This document shows positions 1 to 7,033 of a DNA stretch of 8,366 nucleotides, piece after piece (positions within the stretch are counted from its first letter, which is position 1; each line of letters starts with the position of its first letter). The notes beneath the pieces were generated by a model, which saw only the letters and a program-made list of their open reading frames with translations, did not search any database and was not told the origin of the DNA. The DNA comes from DASWTL01 sp966250385. Lineage in GTDB: Bacteria > Bacteroidota > Bacteroidia > Sphingobacteriales > Sphingobacteriaceae. A program made the translations under genes and the position numbers. The stretch covers positions 1-8,366 of the forward strand of contig CBINHC010000038.1 of the NCBI GenBank assembly GCA_966250385.1, read 5' to 3'.

Positions 1-446
1 TCGACATGCACAAACCGACCAGCAGGAAGGAACTGTTTGACTACCTGAAGCAGCAAATGCAGCTGGACCGGGCCAAACATACCATTCTGCCTCCGAGTAA
101 ATTCGGACTGGTACAGATCACCCGTCAGCGGGTTCGTCCGGAGATGAACATCGTCACCAACGAAGTTTGTCCGACATGCGGCGGCACCGGCGAGATTAAA
201 GCCAGCATCGTTCTGATGGAGGATATCGAGAATAATCTTGATTATGTCCTGAATGAACAAAATGAAAAGAACATTACACTGACTGTTCATCCGTATATTG
301 AAGCCTATATCAAGAAAGGATTGTTCTCCCAGCAGCGTAAGTGGTACTTCAAATACGGCAAATGGATCCGGGTCAAGGCGATAAGCTCTTATCATATGAC
401 CGAATTCCATTTCCTGAATTCGAAGGAAGAAGAAATCAAATTATAA
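1..446 (+). CDS. rng: Ribonuclease E/G family protein, C-terminal part (5' end outside window)
   Basis: This is the 3' end of an RNase E/G family endoribonuclease, which cleaves single-stranded RNA in rRNA maturation and mRNA decay. The reading frame is open back to the window edge: the codon for Asp at 3-5 precedes the Met at 6, and bases 1-2 belong to a codon cut by the edge. The Asp-Met pair fits the family's conserved FIDM segment, so the Met at 6 is internal and not a start. Numbered from that Met, about residues 21-50 carry the conserved DRAKHTILPPSKFGLVQITR block and the RQRVRPEMN block. CPTCGGTG (Cys55, Cys58) is the zinc-link motif used for dimer contact. About 85 residues follow it, without the long degradosome scaffold of enterobacterial RNase E, so the protein is RNase G-like. 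A hairpin terminator follows the TAA stop directly. The family call is firm; choosing rng over rne rests on the short tail. Confidence 0.93.
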   Translation, partial: DMHKPTSRKELFDYLKQQMQLDRAKHTILPPSKFGLVQITRQRVRPEMNIVTNEVCPTCGGTGEIKASIVLMEDIENNLDYVLNEQNEKNITLTVHPYIEAYIKKGLFSQQRKWYFKYGKWIRVKAISSYHMTEFHFLNSKEEEIKL

Positions 447-447
447 T

Positions 448-505
448 TTAAAGCTACGGATAACGATCTTTCAGGAAAAAGTCGTAATTCGTAGCTTTAA
501 TTTTT
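448..505 (+). terminator. Intrinsic terminator after the RNase G gene
   Basis: The sequence folds into a long hairpin. The outer arms TTAAAGCTACG (448-458) and CGTAGCTTTAA (490-500) pair perfectly. The inner arms ACGATCTTT and AAAGTCGT pair with one bulged T, and between inner and outer arms there is one A-A mismatch and one G-U pair. The loop is CAGGAA. Five Ts follow at 501-505. It starts two bases after the RNase G stop and ends ten bases before the radA start, so it should separate the two transcripts unless there is read-through. Confidence 0.85.
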
Positions 506-515
506 CCCCATCCCG

Positions 516-1895
516 TTGGCTAAGACAAAAACTGCGTATTTCTGCCAGAGCTGTGGCTATGAATCCCCCAAGTGGCTGGGCAAATGTCCCTCCTGCCAGC
601 AGTGGAATACCTTTGCTGAAGAAGTCCTGGAAAAGGCGGCAACATCCGTCCCCGACTGGAAGACTTCCTCATCGCAGAACAGCAGGGCCAGCAAGCCCGC
701 CGCGATCAATGATATTCAGTTCCGGGCAGAAGACCGGATACTGACCCAGGACCAGGAATTTAACCGGGTGCTGGGCGGGGGTATTGTACACGGATCCCTC
801 GTGCTTATTGGCGGTGAACCCGGCATCGGGAAGTCTACCCTCATGCTGCAGCTTGCGCTGACCATGGGTGGCCTGAAGGTGCTGTACATATCCGGAGAAG
901 AGAGCGAGCATCAGATCAAGATGCGTGCGGAAAGGCTGCTGGCGACACCCACCTGCGACTGTTACATTCTGACGGAAACGTCTACCCAGAACATTTTTAA
1001 GCAAATCGAGCTGCTGGAACCTGACCTGCTGGTCGTGGACTCCATTCAGACGCTCCATTCTGCCCATATCGAGTCGACGCCGGGAAGTGTATCCCAGGTG
1101 CGGGAGTGCGCCGCCGAGCTGTTGCGATTTGCCAAGGAAACCTCTACACCTGTTTTCCTGATCGGACACATTACCAAGGACGGCTCCATCGCCGGACCGA
1201 AGATCCTGGAACATATGGTAGATACCGTTCTGCAGTTTGAAGGTGACAGGCATCACGTCTACCGGATCCTTCGCGCCGTTAAAAACCGGTTCGGATCAGC
1301 TTCTGAACTGGGAATCTATGAAATGCAGGGTACGGGGCTGCGCGAGGTAAGCAACCCCTCGGAGATCCTGCTGTCCCAACGGGACGAGCCCCTCAGCGGG
1401 ATCACTATTTCGGCGATGCTGGAAGGAGTCAGACCCATGCTCATCGAGACCCAGGCCCTGGTCAGCCATTCTGCCTACGGTACCCCCCAGCGGTCCGCCA
1501 CAGGCTTCGACACGCGGCGGCTTAACATGCTGCTGGCCGTTCTTGAAAAGCGCTGCGGCTTCAGGCTGAGTGCGAAGGACGTGTTCTTTAATATTGCAGG
1601 CGGGCTACGTGTGGAAGATCCGGCGATAGACCTGGCGGTGGTCGTAGCCGTGATATCCTCGCACGAGGATATTCCGGTGTCTGCCAAGACGTGCTTCGCC
1701 GCCGAAGTAGGTCTTTCAGGCGAGATCCGCGCGGTTAACCGGATCGAGCAGCGCATAGCAGAAGCTGAAAAGCTGGGCTTTGAAGAAATTTTCATATCAC
1801 GGTATAATTCCAAGGGGCTGGATACCTCCAGGTTCCAGATCGCTGTGCGGATGGTGTCGAAGGTGGAAGAGGTTTTTGCCGCCCTGTTCGGGTGA
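516..1895 (+). CDS. radA: DNA repair protein RadA (branch-migration ATPase)
   Basis: RadA (Sms) is a RecA-like hexameric ATPase that promotes branch migration and processing of recombination intermediates. The 459-residue protein matches the usual family length. Its domains appear in order. A C4 zinc finger has Cys10, Cys13, Cys24 and Cys27. The ATPase core has Walker A GEPGIGKST at 100-108 and Walker B LLVVD ending at Asp175, then GHITKDG at 217-223. The RadA-specific KNRFG motif is at 256-260. A Lon-protease-like C-terminal domain starts near residue 285. The start is TTG at 516: translation there begins MAKTKT and runs into the zinc finger, as the family does, and no in-frame ATG lies nearby. 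No Shine-Dalgarno sequence is evident. The gene sits ten bases after a terminator and 80 bases before the ABC exporter, with no terminator between those two, so co-transcription with the exporter is possible. Confidence 0.97.
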   Translation: MAKTKTAYFCQSCGYESPKWLGKCPSCQQWNTFAEEVLEKAATSVPDWKTSSSQNSRASKPAAINDIQFRAEDRILTQDQEFNRVLGGGIVHGSLVLIGGEPGIGKSTLMLQLALTMGGLKVLYISGEESEHQIKMRAERLLATPTCDCYILTETSTQNIFKQIELLEPDLLVVDSIQTLHSAHIESTPGSVSQVRECAAELLRFAKETSTPVFLIGHITKDGSIAGPKILEHMVDTVLQFEGDRHHVYRILRAVKNRFGSASELGIYEMQGTGLREVSNPSEILLSQRDEPLSGITISAMLEGVRPMLIETQALVSHSAYGTPQRSATGFDTRRLNMLLAVLEKRCGFRLSAKDVFFNIAGGLRVEDPAIDLAVVVAVISSHEDIPVSAKTCFAAEVGLSGEIRAVNRIEQRIAEAEKLGFEEIFISRYNSKGLDTSRFQIAVRMVSKVEEVFAALFG

Positions 1896-1916
1896 TCCGG
1901 CCGAAGGAATTTATGA

Positions 1917-1946
1917 TAAACCTTTTACGAAAGCATGGAAGGTTTA
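1917..1946 (+). other. Inverted repeat between radA and the ABC exporter
   Basis: TAAACCTT (1917-1924) and AAGGTTTA (1939-1946) form a perfect 8-bp stem around a 14-base loop. No run of T follows, so it is not a typical intrinsic terminator. It lies about 21 bases after the radA stop and 29 bases before the exporter start. It could stabilise the radA 3' end or be a protein site, or it may be chance: the stem is AT-rich. Confidence 0.35.
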
Positions 1947-1960
1947 CTGGCGTGAGTGAG

Positions 1961-1968
1961 TAACTTTG
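1961..1968 (+). promoter_or_regulatory. Candidate Bacteroidota -7 promoter box for the ABC exporter
   Basis: TAACTTTG matches the Bacteroidota -7 consensus TAnnTTTG exactly. It ends seven bases before the exporter's ATG at 1976. No TTTG is seen 19-21 bases upstream, where the -33 element should be, so support is from one box only. If used, the mRNA would have a leader of only a few bases. Confidence 0.4.
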
Positions 1969-1975
1969 TCCGCGA

Positions 1976-3799
1976 ATGAAAACATACTTCCGCTTACTGT
2001 CCTTTGCAAAACCGATTGAAAAATTTGCAATTCCCTATATTCTCGCGACAGTACTTGCAATTGTCTTCAGTACCCTGAATCTGGCCTTGCTGGGCCCGTT
2101 GCTCAAGACCTTATTTTCTGAACATGAACCTATTACCGCCGTAACTGCCAGGCCGTCGCTATGGGATATCATGGATCTCTTCAATTATTACGTCAATTAC
2201 TCGATCAGCCGGTACGGTGACTGGGAAACGCTGAAGCTCGTTTGCGGAGTGATCGTCATATCAGTCCTTCTTGCCAATATTTTCAGGTATCTCTCCCAGC
2301 GGGTGATGGAAAACCTGAGGGCTCATACCCTGCTGAACCTGCGGAAGTCGGTGTTCGATAATGTGATGGGCCTTCATTTGGGTTACTTCAACAATGAGCG
2401 GAAAGGGGATATCATCTCCAAGATCGCCGCCGACGTACAGGTCGTGCAGTTTTCCGTTACGAGTACGCTTCAGGTCGTTTTTAAGGAACCGGTGCAGATC
2501 CTGGCGTATCTTTTCGTCCTGTTTTCCATTTCCCCGATGCTGACCTTTTATTCCCTGCTGATCGTTCCGATCGCCGGACTACTGATCAGCTGGATCGTGA
2601 AAAAGCTCAAGAGGCAGGCAGTCGATGCGCAGGAGTCCTTTGCATCGATGATCAGCCTGCTGGATGAATCGCTTTCAGGAATGAAGATCATTAAAGCATT
2701 CAATGCTTCGGATACCGTTCGTCAGAAGTTTAATAATGAGAACAAACGGTACACTTCGATCATTAAGTCGATGGCGGGAAGACAGCAGCTTGCCTCTCCG
2801 GTGTCTGAGTTCCTAAGCGTCTCCATGGTGGCCGGCATTATTCTTTATGGCGGGTACCTGATTCTTAATAAGGAGTCCATTCTTGAGCCGGAGCAGTTCA
2901 TCGTTTATATCGCCATTTTCTCACAGATCATGCGGCCTGCCAAGGCCCTGACCGACTCCTTTACGAACATTCATTCGGGGATTGCCGCCGGCGAGCGTGT
3001 ACTTGACCTCATGGGTGTCAAACCGGCCATTGAGGATTCACCGAAGGCGGTTTCCGTAAGAGAGTTCAAAGATAAGATCGAATTCCGGGACGTATCCTTT
3101 TCTTATAATGACGAACGGGTTATCCTGGACCGGATCTCCCTGTCCATAGAAAGAGGCCGGACCATTGCGCTTGTAGGGCCATCCGGCGGCGGAAAATCCA
3201 CGCTGATCGACCTGATCCCGAGGTTTATAGAGCCTCAGGAGGGCGCCATCCTGTTTGACGGGATAGATATCCGCGGAATCAAGATGGAGTCCCTGCGTGC
3301 ACAGATGGGGATCGTTAACCAGGAGTCGATCCTGTTCAATGATACGATATTCAATAACATCGCATTCGGGAAGCCCGGGGCCACGCCGGAAGAAGTGCAG
3401 GCCGCCGCTGAGGTTGCCAACGCGCACTCTTTTATCATCGCCTGTGAAGACGGGTACCAGACAAACATCGGGGACCGTGGCGTCAAACTGTCGGGGGGAC
3501 AGAAGCAGCGCATTAATATCGCGCGTGCTGTCCTGAATAACCCCGCTATCCTGCTGCTGGACGAAGCAACGTCGGCGCTGGATACTGAGTCCGAGAAACT
3601 GGTGCAGGATGCCTTATATAAGCTGATGCAGAACCGTACGTCCGTGGTCATCGCCCACCGTCTCAGTACGATCCAGAGTGCTGATCTGATCGTTGTGCTG
3701 GAATCAGGACGGATCGTTGAGCAGGGTACCCACCAGGAACTGAGTCTGAAGAACGGATTATACCGCCGCCTTACGGAGATGCAGGCATTTGCTGAATAA
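1976..3799 (+). CDS. ABC exporter, MsbA-like, fused membrane and ATPase domains
   Basis: This is a half-transporter of the type I exporter family: one chain carries a transmembrane domain and an ATPase domain, and two chains form the pump in the inner membrane. At 607 residues it has the normal length. Hydrophobic segments lie near residues 18-45, 87-107, 167-186, 188-208, 278-297 and 306-320, about six as expected. The ATPase domain starts near 367 and is intact: Walker A GPSGGGKST at 401-409, Q-loop Gln449, signature LSGGQ at 505-509, Walker B ILLLDE at 525-530, D-loop SALD at 533-536 and switch His561. The ATG start gives MKTYFRLLSFAKP, a common N-terminus for these exporters in Bacteroidota. 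MsbA relatives flip lipid A core or phospholipid, but closely similar exporters carry drugs or peptides, and sequence alone does not settle the substrate. It lies downstream of radA on the same strand and ends before a clear terminator. Confidence 0.93.
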   Translation: MKTYFRLLSFAKPIEKFAIPYILATVLAIVFSTLNLALLGPLLKTLFSEHEPITAVTARPSLWDIMDLFNYYVNYSISRYGDWETLKLVCGVIVISVLLANIFRYLSQRVMENLRAHTLLNLRKSVFDNVMGLHLGYFNNERKGDIISKIAADVQVVQFSVTSTLQVVFKEPVQILAYLFVLFSISPMLTFYSLLIVPIAGLLISWIVKKLKRQAVDAQESFASMISLLDESLSGMKIIKAFNASDTVRQKFNNENKRYTSIIKSMAGRQQLASPVSEFLSVSMVAGIILYGGYLILNKESILEPEQFIVYIAIFSQIMRPAKALTDSFTNIHSGIAAGERVLDLMGVKPAIEDSPKAVSVREFKDKIEFRDVSFSYNDERVILDRISLSIERGRTIALVGPSGGGKSTLIDLIPRFIEPQEGAILFDGIDIRGIKMESLRAQMGIVNQESILFNDTIFNNIAFGKPGATPEEVQAAAEVANAHSFIIACEDGYQTNIGDRGVKLSGGQKQRINIARAVLNNPAILLLDEATSALDTESEKLVQDALYKLMQNRTSVVIAHRLSTIQSADLIVVLESGRIVEQGTHQELSLKNGLYRRLTEMQAFAE

Positions 3800-3824
3800 G
3801 ATTGAGCGGGTAATCGGAATAATT

Positions 3825-3858
3825 AAAAGGAAGATGGTGCAGCCGTTTTCCTTTTTTT
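3825..3858 (+). terminator. Intrinsic terminator after the ABC exporter
   Basis: AAAAGGAA (3825-3832) pairs with TTCCTTTT (3848-3855). Pairing continues inward through GATGG against CCGTT with two G-U pairs, leaving a small TGCAG loop. A run of seven Ts (3852-3858) forms the end of the 3' arm and the tail. It lies 26 bases after the exporter stop and should end the plus-strand transcript. Confidence 0.85.
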
Positions 3859-3871
3859 ATTTGAAGAGGTG

Positions 3872-3931
3872 GCGAAAGAGGCGCGGGTAGTTCAGCAGTC
3901 AGAAACCGGTCTTGTGGCCGGTGCGCTTCGC
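3872..3931 (+). other. Foldable, tRNA-like segment between convergent terminators
   Basis: GCGAA (3872-3876) can pair with TTCGC (3927-3931), and GCGC (3881-3884) with GCGC (3923-3926). Inside, ACCGG (3905-3909) pairs with CCGGT (3918-3922), stacked directly on the GCGC stem. TAGTTCAGCAG (3888-3898) fits the tRNA D-arm consensus, followed by GAAACCGG and an anticodon-like hairpin with an 8-base loop. No T-arm or proper acceptor stem is visible, so it is not a functional tRNA. It could be a tRNA remnant, a small structured RNA or a chance fold. Confidence 0.25.
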
Positions 3932-3949
3932 TCGCTTATGGAGATGCTT

Positions 3950-3990
3950 AAAAAAGAAAAGCGGACATGGTAAAATGTCCGCTTTTCTTT
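3950..3990 (-). terminator. Intrinsic terminator after infB
   Basis: The arms at 3953-3968 and 3975-3990 pair perfectly over 16 bp with a 6-base loop (GGTAAA on the plus strand). On the minus strand the GC core is followed by TTTTCTTTTTT, a T-rich tail. It begins 20 bases after the infB stop. The plus-strand side also ends in TTTTCTTT, so it may act in both directions and back up the exporter terminator. Confidence 0.88.
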
Positions 3991-4010
3991 ATGCTGGTAC
4001 GATGGCTTCG

Positions 4011-6992
4011 TTATAACTTCCGTTTAACTTCGACCTGTTCGTATGCTTCCACGATATCGCCAACTTTAATATCATTAAAGTTGTGGATGTTCAGACCGCA
4101 CTCATAACCCGTTGCGACTTCCTTCACGTCATCCTTGTATCGTTTCAGGGATGCCAGTTCGCCTGTGAAGACAACCACACCGTCCCGTACGATCCGTACT
4201 TTGCTGTTCCGGTTGATCTTTCCGTCGAGGACCATACATCCCGCGATGGTTCCGACCTTGCTGATCTTGAATACTTCCCGGATCTCCACGTTGGCGGTGA
4301 TCTTTTCTTCGTATTCAGGGGCAAGCATACCCTCCATCGCTGCCTTAACTTCGTTGATCGCGTCGTAAATGATCGAGTACAGACGGATGTCAATCTCTTC
4401 CTGTTCGGCGAGCTTACGCGCACCGGCAGACGGCCTGACCTGGAAACCTATGATGATAGCGTCAGATGCAGAGGCCAGCAGTACATCGGATTCGGAGATC
4501 TGACCTACCGATTTGTGAATAATATTCACCTGGATCTCTTCCGTTGACAGTTTCAGTAAGGAGTCGGAAAGCGCCTCGATAGAACCATCCACGTCTCCTT
4601 TAACAATAATATTAAGCTCCTTGAAGTTACCGATTGCCAGACGGCGTCCGATCTCATCCAGTGTAATGTGTTTCTGGGTCCGCAGTCCCTGCTCGCGCTG
4701 AAGCTGCAGTCGTTTATTGGCGATTTCCCGGGCTTCCACTTCACTTTCCAGTACATTGAACTTATCCCCTGCCGTAGGGGCACCGCCCATACCCAGTACC
4801 TGTACCGGTGTAGAAGGGCCGGCCTTGTCGACCTTTTGTCCCCGCTCGTTGGTTAAGGCTTTTACCTTTCCGCTGTAACTTCCGGCAAGAATAGGGTCTC
4901 CTACGCGGAGCGTACCTGCCTGGATCAGGACCGTCGTTACGATACCGCGGCCTTTATCCAGCGCCGCTTCGATTACGGTACCTACCGCACGTTTATTTGG
5001 GTTCGCCTTAAGATCCAGCAATTCGGCTTCCAGCAGGACTTTCTCCAGGAGGAGATCGATACCCTGACCTGTTTTTCCGGAAATTTCCTGGCTCTGATAT
5101 TTTCCGCCCCAGTCTTCAACCAGGATGTTCATCTGGGAGAGCTGTTCACGGATCCGGTCGGTATTTGCCCCCGGACGGTCGATTTTACTGAATGCAAATA
5201 CGATAGGAACACCGGCAGCCTGCGCGTGGTTGATCGCCTCCCGTGTCTGAGGCATGACGCTGTCGTCTGCTGCGATCACAATGATGGCAATATCCGTTAC
5301 CTGGGCCCCGCGTGCCCGCATGGCGGTGAACGCTTCGTGTCCCGGTGTATCAAGGAAGGTGATCTTTCGGCCGCCTTCCAGCTGGACTTCATATGCTCCG
5401 ATGTGCTGGGTAATACCCCCCGCCTCACCGGCGATTACGTTGGTCTTACGGACAAAGTCAAGTAAGGACGTTTTACCGTGGTCGACGTGACCCATTACGG
5501 TTACGATCGGCGCTCTCGGCAATAGATCTTCCGGTTCATCCTCCTGCTCAAGGTTCCGTTCCTCATCTTCCGGCTTCACGAACTCGATCTGGTACCCGAA
5601 TTCATCGGCAACGATGGTCAGGGTCTCAGCGTCGAGACGCTGGTTGATGGAAACGAACATTCCCAGGCTCATACAGGTCGATATGATCTGAGTGACCGGA
5701 ACATCGATCAGGCTTGCCAGTTCATTGGCGGTAACGAACTCCGTAACGCGCAGGATTTTGGACTGCAGTTCTCTTTCGAGTTCCGCCTCTTCCGCAGAGT
5801 GCGCATAGTCGTCACGTTTCTGGCGGCGCAGTTTCGCCCGCTGGGAGAACTTGCCTGATTTACCTGCACCGCTTAAGCGGGCAAGTGTCGCTTTGATCTG
5901 ATCCTGGATCTCTTTATCTGTAGGTTCCGCTTTAGGACCCGCCTGTGATCTGCCTTTGAAATCAGGTCGTCCGGCCGACTGGCTCCGGTTTCTGAAATCA
6001 GGTCTTCCGCCAGGAGTGCCCGGTGCGCCGGTTGGCCTGGTTCCCTGATAGCCGCTGCCCTGGGGACGGGAGCCGGCACCCTGTTGCGGAGTATCCGGCT
6101 GGTCTTTGCGTTTTCTCTTTCTTTTATGGTCATTTCCGACATTACTGGAAGAAGCCACAGGCTGGTTACGCCGCGGCTGGTTCGAAAGATCGATCTTTCC
6201 GATAATGTTCGGTCCGGTAAGGCGCTCGGCTTTCGCACGGACGACCTCGTTAGGATTGGCGGCCGGTACTTCCGGTTTCGGAGCCGGTGCCGGAGGAGGA
6301 ACAGGCTTCTCCGCTTCCGGTATTACCGGTTCAGGGACAGCCGGGGCCGGTTTTTCTGCAGCCGGCGGGGGAACTGGTTTTTCCTCTGCAGGCTGAGGCG
6401 CAGGTTTATGTTCCGCAACCGGTTCCGGTTTCACTTCCTCTGCGGGTGCGGCCGGTTTAACCTCTTCTGCTTTTGTTTCCTGAGCAGGCTGAGGGGCGAT
6501 TGGCGCGTCCTCTTTAGATTTCTTTTCAGAACGGTTTTTCGGGTTCAGATCCTCCAGATTGATCTTGCCGACGACCTTAACGCCCGGCAGATTCTCATTC
6601 TTCGGTTCTTCCTGCCCGGCTTCAGGAGCAGGCGCAGGAGCAGGTGCCGGCTTCGGTTTTTCAACTGGAGCGCTGAACGTTGAGCCCGCGTTTTTGATGA
6701 GGATCTCTTCCTGCTCAAAATCTTTATGGCGTCTCGGTTCCGGTCTTTCAGGCTGCTGAGGAACGTCTTCACGACGAATCTTGCCAATCACAATCTGATT
6801 AGCCTCCTCCTTAACCATTTTAGCACCCTGGAACTCTTTCAGCAAAACATCGTACATCTCCGCTGACAGTTTCTGGACCGGTTTTGCCTCAATGGCGAAA
6901 CCTTTCTTGTTCAAAAACTCAGCGGCAGTCGATAAACCGATATTCAGCTCCTTTGCTGCTTTTAGTAAATTTATGCTTTTACCTTCTGACAT
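4011..6992 (-). CDS. infB: Translation initiation factor IF-2
   Basis: IF2 is the GTPase that recruits fMet-tRNA to the 30S subunit and promotes 50S joining. The 993-residue product starts MSEGKSINLLKAAKELNIG, a normal Bacteroidota IF2 N-domain (about 1-55). A long Pro/Ala/Glu-rich linker follows (about 105-260), then a basic and Gly-rich part with KRKRKRK at 290-296. A second IF2_N-like fold lies near 410-470. The G domain has G1 GHVDHGKTS at 501-509, G2 GGITQ at 525-529, G3 DTPGH at 548-552, G4 SKID at 602-605 and G5 SGK at 638-640. The beta-barrel domain II (about 665-760), domain III (about 790-885) and the fMet-tRNA-binding domain IV (about 890-990) complete it. G4 is normally NKxD; here Ser602 replaces Asn. 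The gene follows nusA by 89 bases and ends before a strong terminator. The extra length over the 890-residue E. coli protein lies in the linker. Confidence 0.98.
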   Translation of the reverse strand: MSEGKSINLLKAAKELNIGLSTAAEFLNKKGFAIEAKPVQKLSAEMYDVLLKEFQGAKMVKEEANQIVIGKIRREDVPQQPERPEPRRHKDFEQEEILIKNAGSTFSAPVEKPKPAPAPAPAPEAGQEEPKNENLPGVKVVGKINLEDLNPKNRSEKKSKEDAPIAPQPAQETKAEEVKPAAPAEEVKPEPVAEHKPAPQPAEEKPVPPPAAEKPAPAVPEPVIPEAEKPVPPPAPAPKPEVPAANPNEVVRAKAERLTGPNIIGKIDLSNQPRRNQPVASSSNVGNDHKRKRKRKDQPDTPQQGAGSRPQGSGYQGTRPTGAPGTPGGRPDFRNRSQSAGRPDFKGRSQAGPKAEPTDKEIQDQIKATLARLSGAGKSGKFSQRAKLRRQKRDDYAHSAEEAELERELQSKILRVTEFVTANELASLIDVPVTQIISTCMSLGMFVSINQRLDAETLTIVADEFGYQIEFVKPEDEERNLEQEDEPEDLLPRAPIVTVMGHVDHGKTSLLDFVRKTNVIAGEAGGITQHIGAYEVQLEGGRKITFLDTPGHEAFTAMRARGAQVTDIAIIVIAADDSVMPQTREAINHAQAAGVPIVFAFSKIDRPGANTDRIREQLSQMNILVEDWGGKYQSQEISGKTGQGIDLLLEKVLLEAELLDLKANPNKRAVGTVIEAALDKGRGIVTTVLIQAGTLRVGDPILAGSYSGKVKALTNERGQKVDKAGPSTPVQVLGMGGAPTAGDKFNVLESEVEAREIANKRLQLQREQGLRTQKHITLDEIGRRLAIGNFKELNIIVKGDVDGSIEALSDSLLKLSTEEIQVNIIHKSVGQISESDVLLASASDAIIIGFQVRPSAGARKLAEQEEIDIRLYSIIYDAINEVKAAMEGMLAPEYEEKITANVEIREVFKISKVGTIAGCMVLDGKINRNSKVRIVRDGVVVFTGELASLKRYKDDVKEVATGYECGLNIHNFNDIKVGDIVEAYEQVEVKRKL
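5937..6008 (-). repeat. Tandem 12-residue repeat inside the IF2 linker
   Basis: IF2 residues 329-340 (GRPDFRNRSQSA) and 341-352 (GRPDFKGRSQAG) are adjacent copies of one 12-residue unit, identical at eight positions. The copies lie in the Gly/Arg-rich, probably disordered region before the second N-domain fold. The likely origin is slippage or a short tandem duplication. Confidence 0.75.
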
Positions 6993-7025
6993 CTAAAATT
7001 TAACCTCTCACTTATTATATGAATA

Positions 7026-7033
7026 CAAAAGTA
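7026..7033 (-). promoter_or_regulatory. Candidate -7 promoter box upstream of infB
   Basis: Read on the minus strand, TACTTTTG fits the Bacteroidota TAnnTTTG box. It ends 33 bases before the infB ATG, leaving room for a leader of about 25-30 bases. It overlaps the 12-base palindrome AAAAGTACTTTT (7027-7038). No TTTG is seen at the -33 spacing, so the call is weak. If real, infB would have its own promoter besides the rimP-nusA transcript. Confidence 0.3.

Noticed and set aside
669..1256. 195-codon minus-strand reading frame opposite radA
   Set aside because: It overlaps the conserved ATPase core of radA, has no recognisable motif and is explained as a shadow frame in GC-rich coding DNA.
3872..3931. 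Intact tRNA gene
   Set aside because: There is a D-arm-like match and an anticodon-like hairpin, but the loop has eight bases, the T-arm is absent and the acceptor ends do not pair in tRNA fashion.
6213..6680. Possible frameshift or assembly fault in the low-complexity IF2 linker
   Set aside because: The frame stays open and the recurring GKI motifs and both flanking domains are in the same frame, so the linker is simply a disordered region.
6084..6683. 199-codon plus-strand reading frame opposite infB, rich in Arg and Phe
   Set aside because: It lies wholly antisense to the Pro/Ala/Glu linker of IF2, and its biased composition is what that low-complexity sequence gives on the other strand. 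No recognisable domain.
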